64,000 nt of DNA. It comes from Acidobacteriota bacterium. GTDB taxonomy: Bacteria > Acidobacteriota > Thermoanaerobaculia > Multivoradales > SZUA-115. Of this stretch, positions 16,813 through 25,289 are shown piece after piece. Location of the stretch: positions 1 through 64,000 of the forward strand of contig JAJRVQ010000179.1 of assembly GCA_024277255.1 (NCBI GenBank), read 5' to 3'. The notes below the pieces were generated by a model, which was given only the letters and a program-made list of their open reading frames with translations, ran no database searches and was not told the origin of the DNA. The translations under genes were made by a program, and so were the position numbers. Each line of letters starts with the position of its first letter. Within the stretch, counting starts at the first letter, position 1.

Positions 16813-17652
16813 ATGGAGAAGCTACTCGGACTCCCGATTGACGCCTCGGTTCATGGAGCCGAGGTCGACCAGTTGATCACCTGGCTCCATGTTCTGATGG
16901 CGGTCTTGGCCGTCGGCTGGGGGCTCTATTTCCTCTTTGTTCTGTGGCGTTTCCGCGCCAAGAAGAATCCGACGGCGAGTTACGAAGGAGCCAAGGGCAA
17001 GTTCGCCAAAGGGCTCGAGGTGGGAGTAGCCCTCGTTGAAGCCGTACTCCTGGTCGCTTTCGCCGTACCGGCCTGGGCGAAATGGACGCAGGAGATTCCC
17101 GAGGAAACGGACGCGGTTCGCATCCGTGTGGTGGCGCAGCAGTTTGCCTGGAACATTCACTATCCTGGAGCGGACGGTGTTTTCGGCAATACCAGCCCGG
17201 CGCTGGTCGGGCCCACCAACGTGATCGGTCTCGACAACGAGGATCCTTTCTCCCACGATGACATCGTCACCATCAACCAGCTTCATCTGCCGGTGGACAA
17301 GCAGATCCTGATCGGCCTGTCCTCGCTCGACGTAATTCACAGCTTCTTCTTGCCACAGATGCGGGTCAAGCAGGATGCCGTTCCCGGAATGCGCATTCCC
17401 GTCCAGTTCAAGGCGAAGATGACCACCCCGGAAGGCGAAACCTGGAATATCGCCTGTGCCCAACTGTGCGGCAACAGCCACTACCGGATGAAGGGCTACT
17501 ACACAATCCACAGCCAGGCAGACTACGAGGCCTGGCTACGCGACAACGCTCCCGAGCCGCCAGCCCCGGCACCGCCGGTGGAGCCTGTCGCGGCCGACGA
17601 GCCTGCCGCGGATGGGGACACGGCGGCGGCCGACGACCATCCCGCGGCGTAA
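16813..17652 (+). CDS. ctaC: Cytochrome c oxidase subunit II (CuA)
   Basis: 279 residues. Two N-terminal membrane helices (about 22-48 and 68-92) precede the periplasmic CuA domain. CuA ligands are His176, Cys215, Cys219, His223 and Met226 (motif CAQLCGNSHYRM). The usual Glu of CAELC is Gln here; that residue binds copper through its backbone, so function should be kept. There is no fused cytochrome c domain and no lipobox. An Ala/Pro/Glu/Asp-rich tail ends the protein. Subunit II coming after I, III and IV is an unusual gene order. Confidence 0.95.
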   Translation: MEKLLGLPIDASVHGAEVDQLITWLHVLMAVLAVGWGLYFLFVLWRFRAKKNPTASYEGAKGKFAKGLEVGVALVEAVLLVAFAVPAWAKWTQEIPEETDAVRIRVVAQQFAWNIHYPGADGVFGNTSPALVGPTNVIGLDNEDPFSHDDIVTINQLHLPVDKQILIGLSSLDVIHSFFLPQMRVKQDAVPGMRIPVQFKAKMTTPEGETWNIACAQLCGNSHYRMKGYYTIHSQADYEAWLRDNAPEPPAPAPPVEPVAADEPAADGDTAAADDHPAA

Positions 17653-17718
17653 GCGGGTGCCGCCTATCCTCTCAGCGCCGTCGCGCGATGAGCTGGTGGG
17701 CGGTGGAGGCCCAACACG

Positions 17719-18132
17719 GTGAGTTTGAACGATCTACCGGCGCTCAACGCGACGCTGAACGCAATCAGCGGAGTGCTCTTGGTGATCGGATTCCTTCTCA
17801 TCCGCCGTGGCAAGGTGCAAGCGCATCGCCGGGCGATGCTCAGCGCGGTGGTCTGTAGCGCTCTCTTTCTGACCTCCTACCTGATCTACCACTATCAGGT
17901 CGGCAGTGTCCCCTTCACCGGCACCGGCGCGCTGCGTGTGGTTTATTTCATCGTCCTGATCAGCCACATCTTGCTTGCCGGCACCATCCCCTTTCTCGCC
18001 ACCTTCACGCTCAGCCAGGCACTGCGTGGCCGCTTCCCGCAGCACAAGAAGATCGCCCGCTGGACCCTTCCCATCTGGCTCTACGTCTCGGTGACGGGGG
18101 TCGTCGTCTACTGGATGCTCTATCAGCTCTGA
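17719..18132 (+). CDS. DUF420 family membrane protein (CtaM-like)
   Basis: 137 residues with four membrane helices and a conserved N-terminus LNDLPALNATLNAISG. YLIYHYQVG and HKKIARWTLPIWLYVSVTGVVVY are diagnostic of DUF420, a family that accompanies oxidases and in Bacillus/Staphylococcus (CtaM) is needed for oxidase activity. It has a GTG start 10 nt after GTGGAGG and is the last gene of the oxidase operon. Confidence 0.88.
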   Translation: MSLNDLPALNATLNAISGVLLVIGFLLIRRGKVQAHRRAMLSAVVCSALFLTSYLIYHYQVGSVPFTGTGALRVVYFIVLISHILLAGTIPFLATFTLSQALRGRFPQHKKIARWTLPIWLYVSVTGVVVYWMLYQL

Positions 18133-18164
18133 GGTTGGCGGTTAGGAGTTCCCGGTGGTAGCGC

Positions 18165-18195
18165 CTCCTTACGAATGCTATGATTTTGTAAGGAG
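18165..18195 (+). promoter_or_regulatory. Inverted repeat/operator and -10 of the AbrB-VapC pair
   Basis: CTCCTTAC (18165-18172) and GTAAGGAG (18188-18195) are perfect inverted arms. TATGAT at 18179-18184 sits between them as the likely -10. The right arm contains the Shine-Dalgarno AAGGAG of the antitoxin gene, so the element may work as a DNA operator, as a hairpin hiding the ribosome site, or as both. Confidence 0.6.
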
Positions 18196-18203
18196 GACCT
18201 GTC

Positions 18204-18452
18204 ATGCGCCAATCGGCGATCACCAGCAAGAACCAGACGACCATTCCTAAAGAGATTCGCGACCAGCTCGGAATAGGCCGGGGTGATGTACTGATCTGGG
18301 AAGTTGACAACGATGGTGCCCGCGTGCGTCGGGCTCAGGTGGCATTTCTAAGACATCGTGGAACGGTCAAGGTAGGGGCAGGATCACCTGTCGAGGACGT
18401 TCGGCTAGTCCGTCAGGCTAGAGGGGCTGATCGAGGCTCTGTCGAGAGGTGA
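18204..18452 (+). CDS. AbrB/MazE-fold antitoxin
   Basis: 82 residues. The N-terminal 45 form a SpoVT/AbrB swapped-hairpin domain (SAITSKNQTTIPKEIRDQLG). The C-terminal half would wrap the toxin. The stop overlaps the GTG start of the PIN toxin by 4 nt. The C-terminus (from about residue 43) is rich in Arg and looks less conserved. It is expected to neutralise the toxin and repress its own promoter through the inverted repeat just upstream. Confidence 0.85.
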   Translation: MRQSAITSKNQTTIPKEIRDQLGIGRGDVLIWEVDNDGARVRRAQVAFLRHRGTVKVGAGSPVEDVRLVRQARGADRGSVER

Positions 18453-18865
18453 AGCGCGTCCTCGTTGACACTAATGTCCTCGTCTCGTTCATCACGGACC
18501 GAAACGCGGAACAACAGGTGCAAGCATCCGCTCTTTTTGAGCGCGCAGCCGGTCGCGAGGTGGAAGTCCTCCTTCATCAAGCGGTTCTAGGGGAGTTCGC
18601 GTACGTTCTGCTCAACTTGTACCGACTAGATCCGCTGGAGGTTGCCGGCCTGTTGCGCGATCTGCTCGTCTTGCCCGGGGCGCGGGTGGTGGACGGCGTT
18701 TCCTGGATGCGAGTCCTGGATCTTTGGCCTGGCAAAGTCAGCGACTTCGGCGACGCCATCTTGGCGGCTGTTGCACTGACCGCGCGCGTGGATTGCGTAG
18801 CCACCTTCGATCAGCGATTCATTCACCAGCTCCGCAGCCTTGGTGCGGAGATCGGTTGGGAGTGA
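18449..18865 (+). CDS. PIN-domain toxin (VapC family)
   Basis: 138 residues with the PIN nuclease acidic set: VDTNVLVSF (Asp7), a central Glu in LGEFAYVL (about 50), DFGDAILAAVA (about 98-101), and CVATFDQRF near the end. It is predicted to be a Mg-dependent RNase that cleaves specific RNAs when freed from the antitoxin. It starts with GTG within the overlap GTGA, so it is translationally coupled to the antitoxin. Confidence 0.88.
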   Translation: MKRVLVDTNVLVSFITDRNAEQQVQASALFERAAGREVEVLLHQAVLGEFAYVLLNLYRLDPLEVAGLLRDLLVLPGARVVDGVSWMRVLDLWPGKVSDFGDAILAAVALTARVDCVATFDQRFIHQLRSLGAEIGWE

Positions 18866-18902
18866 CCGAGGGCGGAGCAGACGGACTAGAATAGAGTCCA
18901 CG

Positions 18903-19577
18903 ATGAAGATACTGGTAGTGGAAGATGACGAGTCGATGGCTGAGGCGTTGGCCTTCACGCTGGAAGATGAGTTCTATTCGGTCGATGTGGCGCGGGACGG
19001 TGCTACCGCGGACGAGAGCGTGACCGTCAACGACTACGATCTGGTGGTTCTCGATTGGACGATTCCGCCGCCCAGCGGTTTGCAGCTGGTTCAGGCGTGG
19101 CGGGGGCGTGTGATCGAGATCCCCATCCTGATGCTCACTGGCCGCGATCACCATGTGGATCGCGTAGAGGGGCTGGATGCCGGTGCTGACGACTACCTCA
19201 CCAAGCCGTTCCACTACCCCGAACTGCTGGCGCGAGTGCGTAGCTTGTTGCGCCGTCGCGACAAGGCGCTGGCGCCGCTGACGGCTGGCGATCTGATCTT
19301 GGATCGCAGTGCCCGCGAGGTGACGGTCGGCGGCGAGCCGATCGATCTCACCCCGAGGGAGTTCGGTGTGTTGGAGTACCTGCTGGTGCACGCCGATCGT
19401 GTGGTCAGCCGCGCAGCGGTGATGGAACACGTTTGGGAGACCAATCACATCGCCGAGAGCAACACCTTCGCCGTCATCCTGTCGCGCCTGCGCCGCAAGA
19501 TCGATAGCGGGCGAGACGGCAAGTTGTTCGAGACGGTCAAGGGGGTTGGTTACCGGATTCGCAGCGAGCGGGTCTAG
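18903..19577 (+). CDS. OmpR-family response regulator
   Basis: 224 residues: receiver domain (acid pocket EDD 7-9, phospho-acceptor Asp51, Lys in LTKPF) followed by a winged-helix DNA-binding domain (TPREFGVLEYLL and KGVGYRIRSE). The loop after Asp51 reads WTIPPPSG instead of xxMPxxDG, a small deviation. The kinase gene overlaps its stop by one base (TAGTG), so the pair is co-translated. Confidence 0.9.
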   Translation: MKILVVEDDESMAEALAFTLEDEFYSVDVARDGATADESVTVNDYDLVVLDWTIPPPSGLQLVQAWRGRVIEIPILMLTGRDHHVDRVEGLDAGADDYLTKPFHYPELLARVRSLLRRRDKALAPLTAGDLILDRSAREVTVGGEPIDLTPREFGVLEYLLVHADRVVSRAAVMEHVWETNHIAESNTFAVILSRLRRKIDSGRDGKLFETVKGVGYRIRSERV

Positions 19578-20932
19578 TGCGGGCCCTCGGGGAGCGACTC
19601 AAGGGGATGGCTCTGCCCTTGGTCGTTGTGCTCCTTGGAGTTTTGGGAGTTGTGCTGGTCGCGTTCGGCGACCGACTGAACTACTTCCTGGCGGGTGGCC
19701 TGTGGGCGGCGGCGGTCTTCGCCGTGGCGCTGTTTTCTTGGCGGCGCGGTATCGCCGAGAGCGCCGCTACCGAGCAGATTCGCAGCGCGCTGGGTGCGCA
19801 GAAGATGGAGGCGGTCGGTCGGTTGGCGGCCGGCATCGCCCATGACCTCAACAACTATTTGGCGGCGATTCGTACACACTCCGAGCTGTTGCACGATCGT
19901 GAGTTGCCCAGGCAGCGGATCGTTCGCCAAACGGGATCGATCCTGCGCACGGTCCTCAAGGCCTCGGCTTTGATCGAGCGCCTGTTGACCTTCAGTCGAC
20001 GCCAGAGCGCGGTGGCGGAGGTGATCGATCTCAACGACGTGGTGAAGGGCTTCGGCGAGATGATTCGTGGCACGGTCAACTCGGGAGTTACGGTCGAGAC
20101 ACACTTGCACCCGAACTTGTGGCCGGTCGAGGTGGATCTCTCGCAGATCGAGCAGCTACTGATCAACCTGGTGGTCAACGCCAGCGACGCTATGGCTGAG
20201 GGTGGAACGCTGACCATCGAAACGGACAACCGAACCACCGAGACGGGTAGTCCGCTCGACGGTGATGCGGTCCGCCTGAGCGTTGCGGACACCGGCAGCG
20301 GGATCGAAGAGCGCCATCGTTCACGCCTCTTCGAGCCCTTCTTCACCACCAAGACGGGCGCGGGCAGCAGCGGCCTCGGTCTGGCGACGGTCTACGCCGT
20401 GGTGGAAGGCGCGGGCGGAGCGATCGAAGTCGAGAGCGAACTGGGTCAAGGAAGCCGCTTCGTGGTCCACCTGCCGCGCTGCGACCGGCCAGTGACGGGC
20501 CACTACCTGCCCAGTGCCGAGCGCCGGCAGCTGGCGGGTAACGAGAGGCTGTTGCTGGTCGATGACAATGAGTCGCTGGCCGAGGCTGCCTGCCTCTTTC
20601 TCGAGACTTTGGGGTATCGGGTGGAGGTGGAGAGCAATCCCGAAGTGGCGCTGGAGCGGGTGAAGGCGGGTGCCGGCAGCGGTGAGTCCCCTTTCGATCT
20701 GGTGATCACCGACGTGCAGATGATGGAGATGTCCGGGCGGGAGCTGGTGTCGCAGCTTCGCCAGCTGGCGCCGATCCCCGCCATTTTCCTCTCCGGCTAC
20801 ACCGAACTGATCGAAGTGCGGCATGGCCCGGCCAGCGACGAGGCCTATTTCATCAAGAAACCCTTCCCCGCTCGTGCTCTGGCCGGTGCAATCCGCCGAT
20901 TGCTCGATGGATCGCGGCCAGATTCCAGCTAG
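19577..20932 (+). CDS. Hybrid sensor histidine kinase with C-terminal receiver
   Basis: 451 residues. Two adjacent N-terminal membrane helices (about 12-32 and 38-56) leave almost no periplasmic domain, so the input is probably cytoplasmic or within the membrane. The phospho-acceptor motif is GIAHDLNN (H-box of the NtrB-like HPK4 type), followed by N box LLINLVVNASDAM, G1 DTGSGI and G2 GSSGLGLATV. A receiver domain follows (LLLVDDNES, Asp in VITDVQM, KKPFP). GTG start. Partner regulator is the gene just upstream; the attached receiver probably modulates or relays the signal. Confidence 0.9.
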   Translation: MRALGERLKGMALPLVVVLLGVLGVVLVAFGDRLNYFLAGGLWAAAVFAVALFSWRRGIAESAATEQIRSALGAQKMEAVGRLAAGIAHDLNNYLAAIRTHSELLHDRELPRQRIVRQTGSILRTVLKASALIERLLTFSRRQSAVAEVIDLNDVVKGFGEMIRGTVNSGVTVETHLHPNLWPVEVDLSQIEQLLINLVVNASDAMAEGGTLTIETDNRTTETGSPLDGDAVRLSVADTGSGIEERHRSRLFEPFFTTKTGAGSSGLGLATVYAVVEGAGGAIEVESELGQGSRFVVHLPRCDRPVTGHYLPSAERRQLAGNERLLLVDDNESLAEAACLFLETLGYRVEVESNPEVALERVKAGAGSGESPFDLVITDVQMMEMSGRELVSQLRQLAPIPAIFLSGYTELIEVRHGPASDEAYFIKKPFPARALAGAIRRLLDGSRPDSS

Positions 20933-20942
20933 AATCAGCGAC

Positions 20943-22454
20943 ATGAGACAAGCTCAACGTATCTGCGGCGTACTCGTTTCCTTGGCGCTGAGCGGTGGCA
21001 CGGTCGCCGGCCAGGCGCAGGATGCGACCTCTTTGGACAGCTTTGGTTTGCTCGTGGCGCAGCAATCGCGGCCTTCCTTCACCATCATTGGCGCCGGGGC
21101 ACGGCCGGCCGGAATGGGAGGCGCCTTTACCGCCCTGGCCGACGATGCATCGGCGGCCTCTTTCAACCCAGCCGGCCTGGCCTTACTGGTGTTACCGGAG
21201 ACCTCGCTAGTTTTCGATGCAACATCGCGAGCGGATGACCACCGGATCTTCTCTGCGTTCCAGAACGGTCAGCTCGAGACCTACGGCGCTTCCAGATCCT
21301 CGTTCGACACTCAGGACCTCAACTTCTTCGCCTTCACCGCGCCGATGACGGTGGTGGGACGCAATCTCACCCTCCAGATCTCCTACCACCGATTGATCGA
21401 CTTTGAACTCGACACTCGCCGCAGCTTCGAGGAAACCGTGAGCGGGGGAGTACCGATAGCCCAGCTGATGCAGACCATCGACCAGTCCGGAGACATTCAC
21501 ACCCTGTCTCTGGCGGCGGCCTACCAGTTGACTCAGCGGTTGTCGCTGGGGGCGACCCTCTCGCGTTGGGAGGGAAATTGGGATTTCACTACCCGCACCG
21601 AGGAGTTGGAGCTGCCCTCGCGCGAGGTGAGTTCGCTGAGGTTCGAGCAAGTCAACTCTTGGTCGGGATGGAACACGACGGTCGGGGCCCTGTTGCGCTA
21701 CCCCTATGTGCAGGTGGGAGCGGCCTTTCGCTCCTCGTTCGCCGGTACCTACGAAGTGAACTCCAGCTTGGCGACCAACTTCGCCACGCCCTTTCCTCAG
21801 AGTTCGCGAGCCTTGGGCTCGTTGAACTGGCCCACCTCGTGGACGGTTGGCGTGGCCATCCTGCCGTGGGATGCTTGGGTGCTCAGCATGGACTATTCAG
21901 CCTTCGACTGGGACGAGATGGTGATCAAGGATTTTGGCGGCGCTGGCGCACCCGAGCTGAGTTTTGTCGACCTCAAACCCACAGATCTGTCCAAGACGCG
22001 CAGTACCAACGTGGTACGTTTCGGTACCGAGTACACCCTTTTTCCAGGTAGGAACATCGTGGCCTTGCGCTTGGGTGCCTTCCGTGAGCCAAGGCCGCAA
22101 CTGCTGACGGCAAGCAGCGAAGCGAACGAACGTCGCGGTTTCAGCGTCGGCTTGGGCTGGCGCCGGGGAAACTTTGCCATCGACCTTGCCCTTCAGCATG
22201 CCACCTACGAGACCAGGATCTTACAGTTCGTCGATTTGGATCTGGTTGAAGGCGGTGTCGTCTCGGCGCCGGCCGAGGGAATTGTGGATACAACCGAAGA
22301 TCGTTTTTTTGTCTCATTCCTCTACCATCTGGAGTCGAAGAAAGCGTTGAAGAAGGTCTTCCACTTCCTCTTCGTCGGGCCCAATGGGTCGCCGGGAGAT
22401 GAGCCGGAAGAGGGCGGCGGGACGGACGGTGGTGAAGACGGCGGGTCAGGATGA
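20943..22454 (+). CDS. FadL/OmpP1-type outer-membrane protein
   Basis: 503 residues with a signal peptide and the FadL-like N-terminal block ARPAGMGGAFTALADDASAA followed by FNPAGLALL. The rest is alternating beta-barrel sequence, ending with an Asp/Glu/Gly-rich tail after the last strand (FFVSFLYHLE). It probably passes hydrophobic compounds across the outer membrane. ATG 20943 is used because the longer frame runs through the previous gene. The stop overlaps the kinase gene ATG by 4 nt (ATGA), linking it to that gene. Confidence 0.8.
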   Translation: MRQAQRICGVLVSLALSGGTVAGQAQDATSLDSFGLLVAQQSRPSFTIIGAGARPAGMGGAFTALADDASAASFNPAGLALLVLPETSLVFDATSRADDHRIFSAFQNGQLETYGASRSSFDTQDLNFFAFTAPMTVVGRNLTLQISYHRLIDFELDTRRSFEETVSGGVPIAQLMQTIDQSGDIHTLSLAAAYQLTQRLSLGATLSRWEGNWDFTTRTEELELPSREVSSLRFEQVNSWSGWNTTVGALLRYPYVQVGAAFRSSFAGTYEVNSSLATNFATPFPQSSRALGSLNWPTSWTVGVAILPWDAWVLSMDYSAFDWDEMVIKDFGGAGAPELSFVDLKPTDLSKTRSTNVVRFGTEYTLFPGRNIVALRLGAFREPRPQLLTASSEANERRGFSVGLGWRRGNFAIDLALQHATYETRILQFVDLDLVEGGVVSAPAEGIVDTTEDRFFVSFLYHLESKKALKKVFHFLFVGPNGSPGDEPEEGGGTDGGEDGGSG

Positions 22455-24448
22455 CTGCGGCTCGCCGCTCGCTTCTGCTTCTCCTCGGCTTGCTGGTCGT
22501 AGCGCGCATTGCTACGGCACAACAGCTCTGGTACCAGCACTATGAGCAGGCGCTGGAATTCGAGCAACAGCAAAAATGGAGCGCGGCGCTGGCCGAAGTG
22601 AGGCAAGCGGCGAAGCGCCGGCCGGAGCCGGAGGCGCGGGTGAGGATCTATGGCAGCCGGTTCCTGTTCAATTATGACCCGGCCTACCATCAGGCCCTCT
22701 GCTTGGTCGAACTGGAGCGCTGGGAGGAGGCGCGCAAGCCGCTGGCCAAGGCGCGCAGCGCGGGAGTGACGAAGGCGCAGATGCTCGATGCGCTGCGCCA
22801 ACGGATCGAGCGCGCGCCCGCAAAGAGCGATCCGCCGGTCGAAACCGCCGCGGCTCTCTCGGTGTTGCAGGTCGAGTCGACCCCGCCGGGTGCACGGGTG
22901 TTGGTCGATGGCCGAGCTGTGGGTCAAACACCGCTCGAATCGGTGGAGATCGAGGCGGGCCCGCACCGGGTCGAGGTCGAAGCCGAGGGCTTTGACGGCT
23001 GGGGCCAGAATATTGAGGCGCAAGAGGGGAAGCGACTCCATCTCGTGGTGGCGCTGCGCAAACCGGTACCGTCCAAGCCGGCGCTCGACAGCGAAACTTC
23101 GTTGCCGCCGGTGATTGCGCCAGGCGCAGAGAATCCGTTGATCTCCTCGACCGTCGAGACCATCCCGCCCTCGCCAGGCGAAGCGGAGGCGCAGCTGCCT
23201 GACGAGACGCACGAGGCCGAGCCGGATAGTGCTCCGGCGGAGGAACCCGACACTGCGTCGAAACCCTCGGCTACCACGCAGGAGTCGGTGTTGACCGAGA
23301 CCTCGCCTCCCATCCCGCCCGACGCCTCGTTCGACACCTCACCGGACATCGTGCTGCCCGACTCGAAGCCCGAGGTTGCCAAGGAAGAACCGGAGCCACC
23401 GGCATGGCCATGGCGATCCATCGGCGTTGGTCTTGGAGGGGCGTTGCTGGCGGGGTTGGCCCTGCGTGGTAGGTGGCGGCGTAGCTCGCAGCCGGACACG
23501 GCTACCTCTTCCTCGCCGGGTCGGTCGGGGCTCGACTCGCCCACGGGGTTGGTGAATCGGACGCTGGGCGGCTACCGGTTGTTGGAAGTGCTGGGCCGGG
23601 GCGGCATGGCGACCACCTACCTGGCGCAAAGGCTAGCCGATAGCAGGGAAGTGGCACTCAAGGTGCCGCATGAGAACGGAGATCCGACCTTTCTCTCGCG
23701 CTTCATCCGCGAAGGAAGGCTCGGCCAGACGCTGCATCACCCGCGGCTGGTGCGAATCTTCGAAGCCGGTGAGGACTCGGGCAAGGCCTTCCTGGCGATG
23801 GAGAGGATACCGGGCCATACGCTGCGCGCACAGATCGACCAGGCGCCGGCAAGACTGTCGGTACGCCGGGTGTTGGAGATCGTCGGCGACATTGCGGAAG
23901 GGCTCGACTACGCCCACTCCAAGGGTGTGGTCCACCGCGACCTCAAACCGGAGAACATCATGCTCAAGCCGGACGGCAGCTTGAAAGTGATGGATTTCGG
24001 CATCGCCCGTTTCGACGATCAGCCGGGGCTCACCGCAGCCGGTTACTTCTTCGGCTCGCCCCTCTACGCGGCTCCGGAGCAGGCGAAGGAGGGCCAGACC
24101 GACCATCGTGCCGATCTCTACTCGCTGGGAGTCATCTTCTTCGAGCTGCTGGAGGGAAAACCCCCGTTTGTCTCCGAATCGGTCTTTAGTGTTCTTGAGA
24201 TGCACCGCAACGACACCCTGCCGGACCCCGCATCACTAGCCGCTGCACCACCGCCGGAGGTGTGGAAGATCGTGGTGAAACTGATGGCGAAAGATCCCGA
24301 AGATCGGTTCGCCACGGCACAGGAGCTGCTGGTGGAACTCAAACGGCTCTTGTTCCAGATGGAAGAGCCCGGTGAGGAGAGGGGAGATCCGCACCCCGCC
24401 ACCGGGGGGCCGAACGCGGCTGCCGGTTCCTTCACGCCGACTTCCTAG
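22451..24448 (+). CDS. Membrane Ser/Thr protein kinase with extracytoplasmic PEGA domain
   Basis: 665 residues. Order: signal peptide (1-23, ends ATAQ), a helical TPR-like region (about 25-125), a PEGA domain (about 137-205, TPPGARVLVDG.AVGQTPLESV), a long acidic Pro-rich linker, one membrane helix (about 319-340), then a full kinase domain (about 372-650). Kinase motifs include GRGGMATTY, VALKVP (Lys), HRDLKPEN (His495, Asp497), DFGIARF and PEQ. The topology is N-outside/kinase-inside, the reverse of PknB-type kinases, where the kinase comes first. The PEGA/TPR part probably senses envelope structures or the neighbouring outer-membrane protein, with which it is translationally coupled. Confidence 0.9.
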   Translation: MTAARRSLLLLLGLLVVARIATAQQLWYQHYEQALEFEQQQKWSAALAEVRQAAKRRPEPEARVRIYGSRFLFNYDPAYHQALCLVELERWEEARKPLAKARSAGVTKAQMLDALRQRIERAPAKSDPPVETAAALSVLQVESTPPGARVLVDGRAVGQTPLESVEIEAGPHRVEVEAEGFDGWGQNIEAQEGKRLHLVVALRKPVPSKPALDSETSLPPVIAPGAENPLISSTVETIPPSPGEAEAQLPDETHEAEPDSAPAEEPDTASKPSATTQESVLTETSPPIPPDASFDTSPDIVLPDSKPEVAKEEPEPPAWPWRSIGVGLGGALLAGLALRGRWRRSSQPDTATSSSPGRSGLDSPTGLVNRTLGGYRLLEVLGRGGMATTYLAQRLADSREVALKVPHENGDPTFLSRFIREGRLGQTLHHPRLVRIFEAGEDSGKAFLAMERIPGHTLRAQIDQAPARLSVRRVLEIVGDIAEGLDYAHSKGVVHRDLKPENIMLKPDGSLKVMDFGIARFDDQPGLTAAGYFFGSPLYAAPEQAKEGQTDHRADLYSLGVIFFELLEGKPPFVSESVFSVLEMHRNDTLPDPASLAAAPPPEVWKIVVKLMAKDPEDRFATAQELLVELKRLLFQMEEPGEERGDPHPATGGPNAAAGSFTPTS

Positions 24449-24544
24449 GAACAGAGCGTCAGAGGTCAGGTTCGCTAGTAGGTGAGAAGTAGGTGCGAAG
24501 CGGTGTTGGGCCGCTTCACCTCAGAGAAACACTAGAGGAGGAAC

Positions 24545-24582
24545 TTGACATGTGAATCACATGCGGTCATGCTATGAGCATG
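24545..24582 (+). promoter_or_regulatory. Promoter and tandem operator of the FitAB-like pair
   Basis: TTGACA (24545-24550) and CATGCT (24568-24573) are 17 bp apart. Two palindromes overlap them: CATGTGA-A-TCACATG (24549-24563) and CATGCT-ATG-AGCATG (24568-24582), with centres 19 bp apart. This is the expected layout for a ribbon-helix-helix antitoxin binding two sites. The start of transcription would fall at about the ATG at 24580, suggesting a leaderless mRNA. Confidence 0.6.
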
Positions 24583-24810
24583 TCCAAGATGATTCAGCTG
24601 CGCAACGTACCCGATGAGCTGCACCGGACCCTGAAAATGCGGGCGGCGGGAGCGGGGATGACGCTTTCGGACTATTTGATCGCCGAGATCCGCCAGCTGG
24701 CGGAGTTGCCGACGATGGAAGAGATGCGCCAGCGATTGGCCTCGCACGAACCGGTCTCATTCACGCCGAGCGCCGCGCAGATCATTCGAGAGATGCGGGA
24801 CTCGCGATGA
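24580..24810 (+). CDS. FitA/VapB-type ribbon-helix-helix antitoxin
   Basis: 76 residues. The N-terminal MIQLRNVPDELHRTLKMRA and GMTLSDYLIAEI form a ribbon-helix-helix DNA-binding fold; the C-terminal part, with PTMEEMRQRL and a final IIREMRDSR, should insert into the toxin. In-frame ATGs exist at 24574, 24580 and 24589. 24580 is preferred because it fits the family N-terminus (MSKMIQLRN) and the predicted start of a leaderless transcript. No Shine-Dalgarno sequence is well placed for any of them. It overlaps the toxin gene by 4 nt. Confidence 0.85.
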   Translation: MSKMIQLRNVPDELHRTLKMRAAGAGMTLSDYLIAEIRQLAELPTMEEMRQRLASHEPVSFTPSAAQIIREMRDSR

Positions 24811-25199
24811 TCGTCGCCGACGCCTCGGCCCTACTCGACCTCCTGCTACACATGAAAGCGGTACCGCACTTGGCGGATCGGCTGCTGGCGCCGCACAGCG
24901 TCCTCCACGCCCCGCACCTCGTGGATGTCGAGGTTTCTCATGTCCTACGCCGGCTGACTCTTGCGAAGACAATCAGTGCGGCGAGGGCTAGCCAGGCGCT
25001 CGCCGCGTTGGAGGCCTTGCGTCTCATCCGCTGGTCCCACCGGCCACTCATCGGGCGAATGTGGGAGCTGCGCGACAACTTGACCTCCTATGACGCGGCC
25101 TACGTCGCTCTCGCCGAGAGTCTCGCCGTGCCGCTGGTGACCCGCGACGCCAAGCTGGCGAGCGCTTCCGGCTTGCGAGCCGACGTCGAACTCTTCTGA
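24807..25199 (+). CDS. PIN-domain toxin (VapC/FitB family)
   Basis: 130 residues with the PIN catalytic acids: VADASALLDLL (Asp5), a central Glu (VDVEVSHVL), and LTSYDAAYVALAE with Asp in the third position, then LVTRDAKLA. Predicted RNase of a type II toxin-antitoxin module. ATGA overlap with the antitoxin gene. Confidence 0.9.
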   Translation: MIVADASALLDLLLHMKAVPHLADRLLAPHSVLHAPHLVDVEVSHVLRRLTLAKTISAARASQALAALEALRLIRWSHRPLIGRMWELRDNLTSYDAAYVALAESLAVPLVTRDAKLASASGLRADVELF

Positions 25200-25249
25200 G
25201 CCCCGCTCCAGCGGGGATGCGCCCCACGTCGTTGTAGCCGTGGCCCGGG

Positions 25250-25289
25250 CCGTCACCGGGCTGTCACAGAGGGGTCACCGAGCCGTTGT
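25250..25289 (+). promoter_or_regulatory. Pho box upstream of pstS
   Basis: Four 7-bp half-sites are spaced by exactly 4 bp: CCGTCAC (25250), CTGTCAC (25261), GGGTCAC (25272) and a degenerate CCGTTGT (25283). The 11-bp period and CTGTCAC core match the PhoB binding consensus. The box lies about 100 nt before the pstS start and would activate pstSCA under phosphate starvation. Confidence 0.85.

Noticed and set aside
25201..25216. Perfect hairpin CCCCGCT-CC-AGCGGGG after the FitB-like toxin gene as intrinsic terminator
   Set aside because: No T-run follows the stem. It may still slow polymerase, but I do not call it a terminator.
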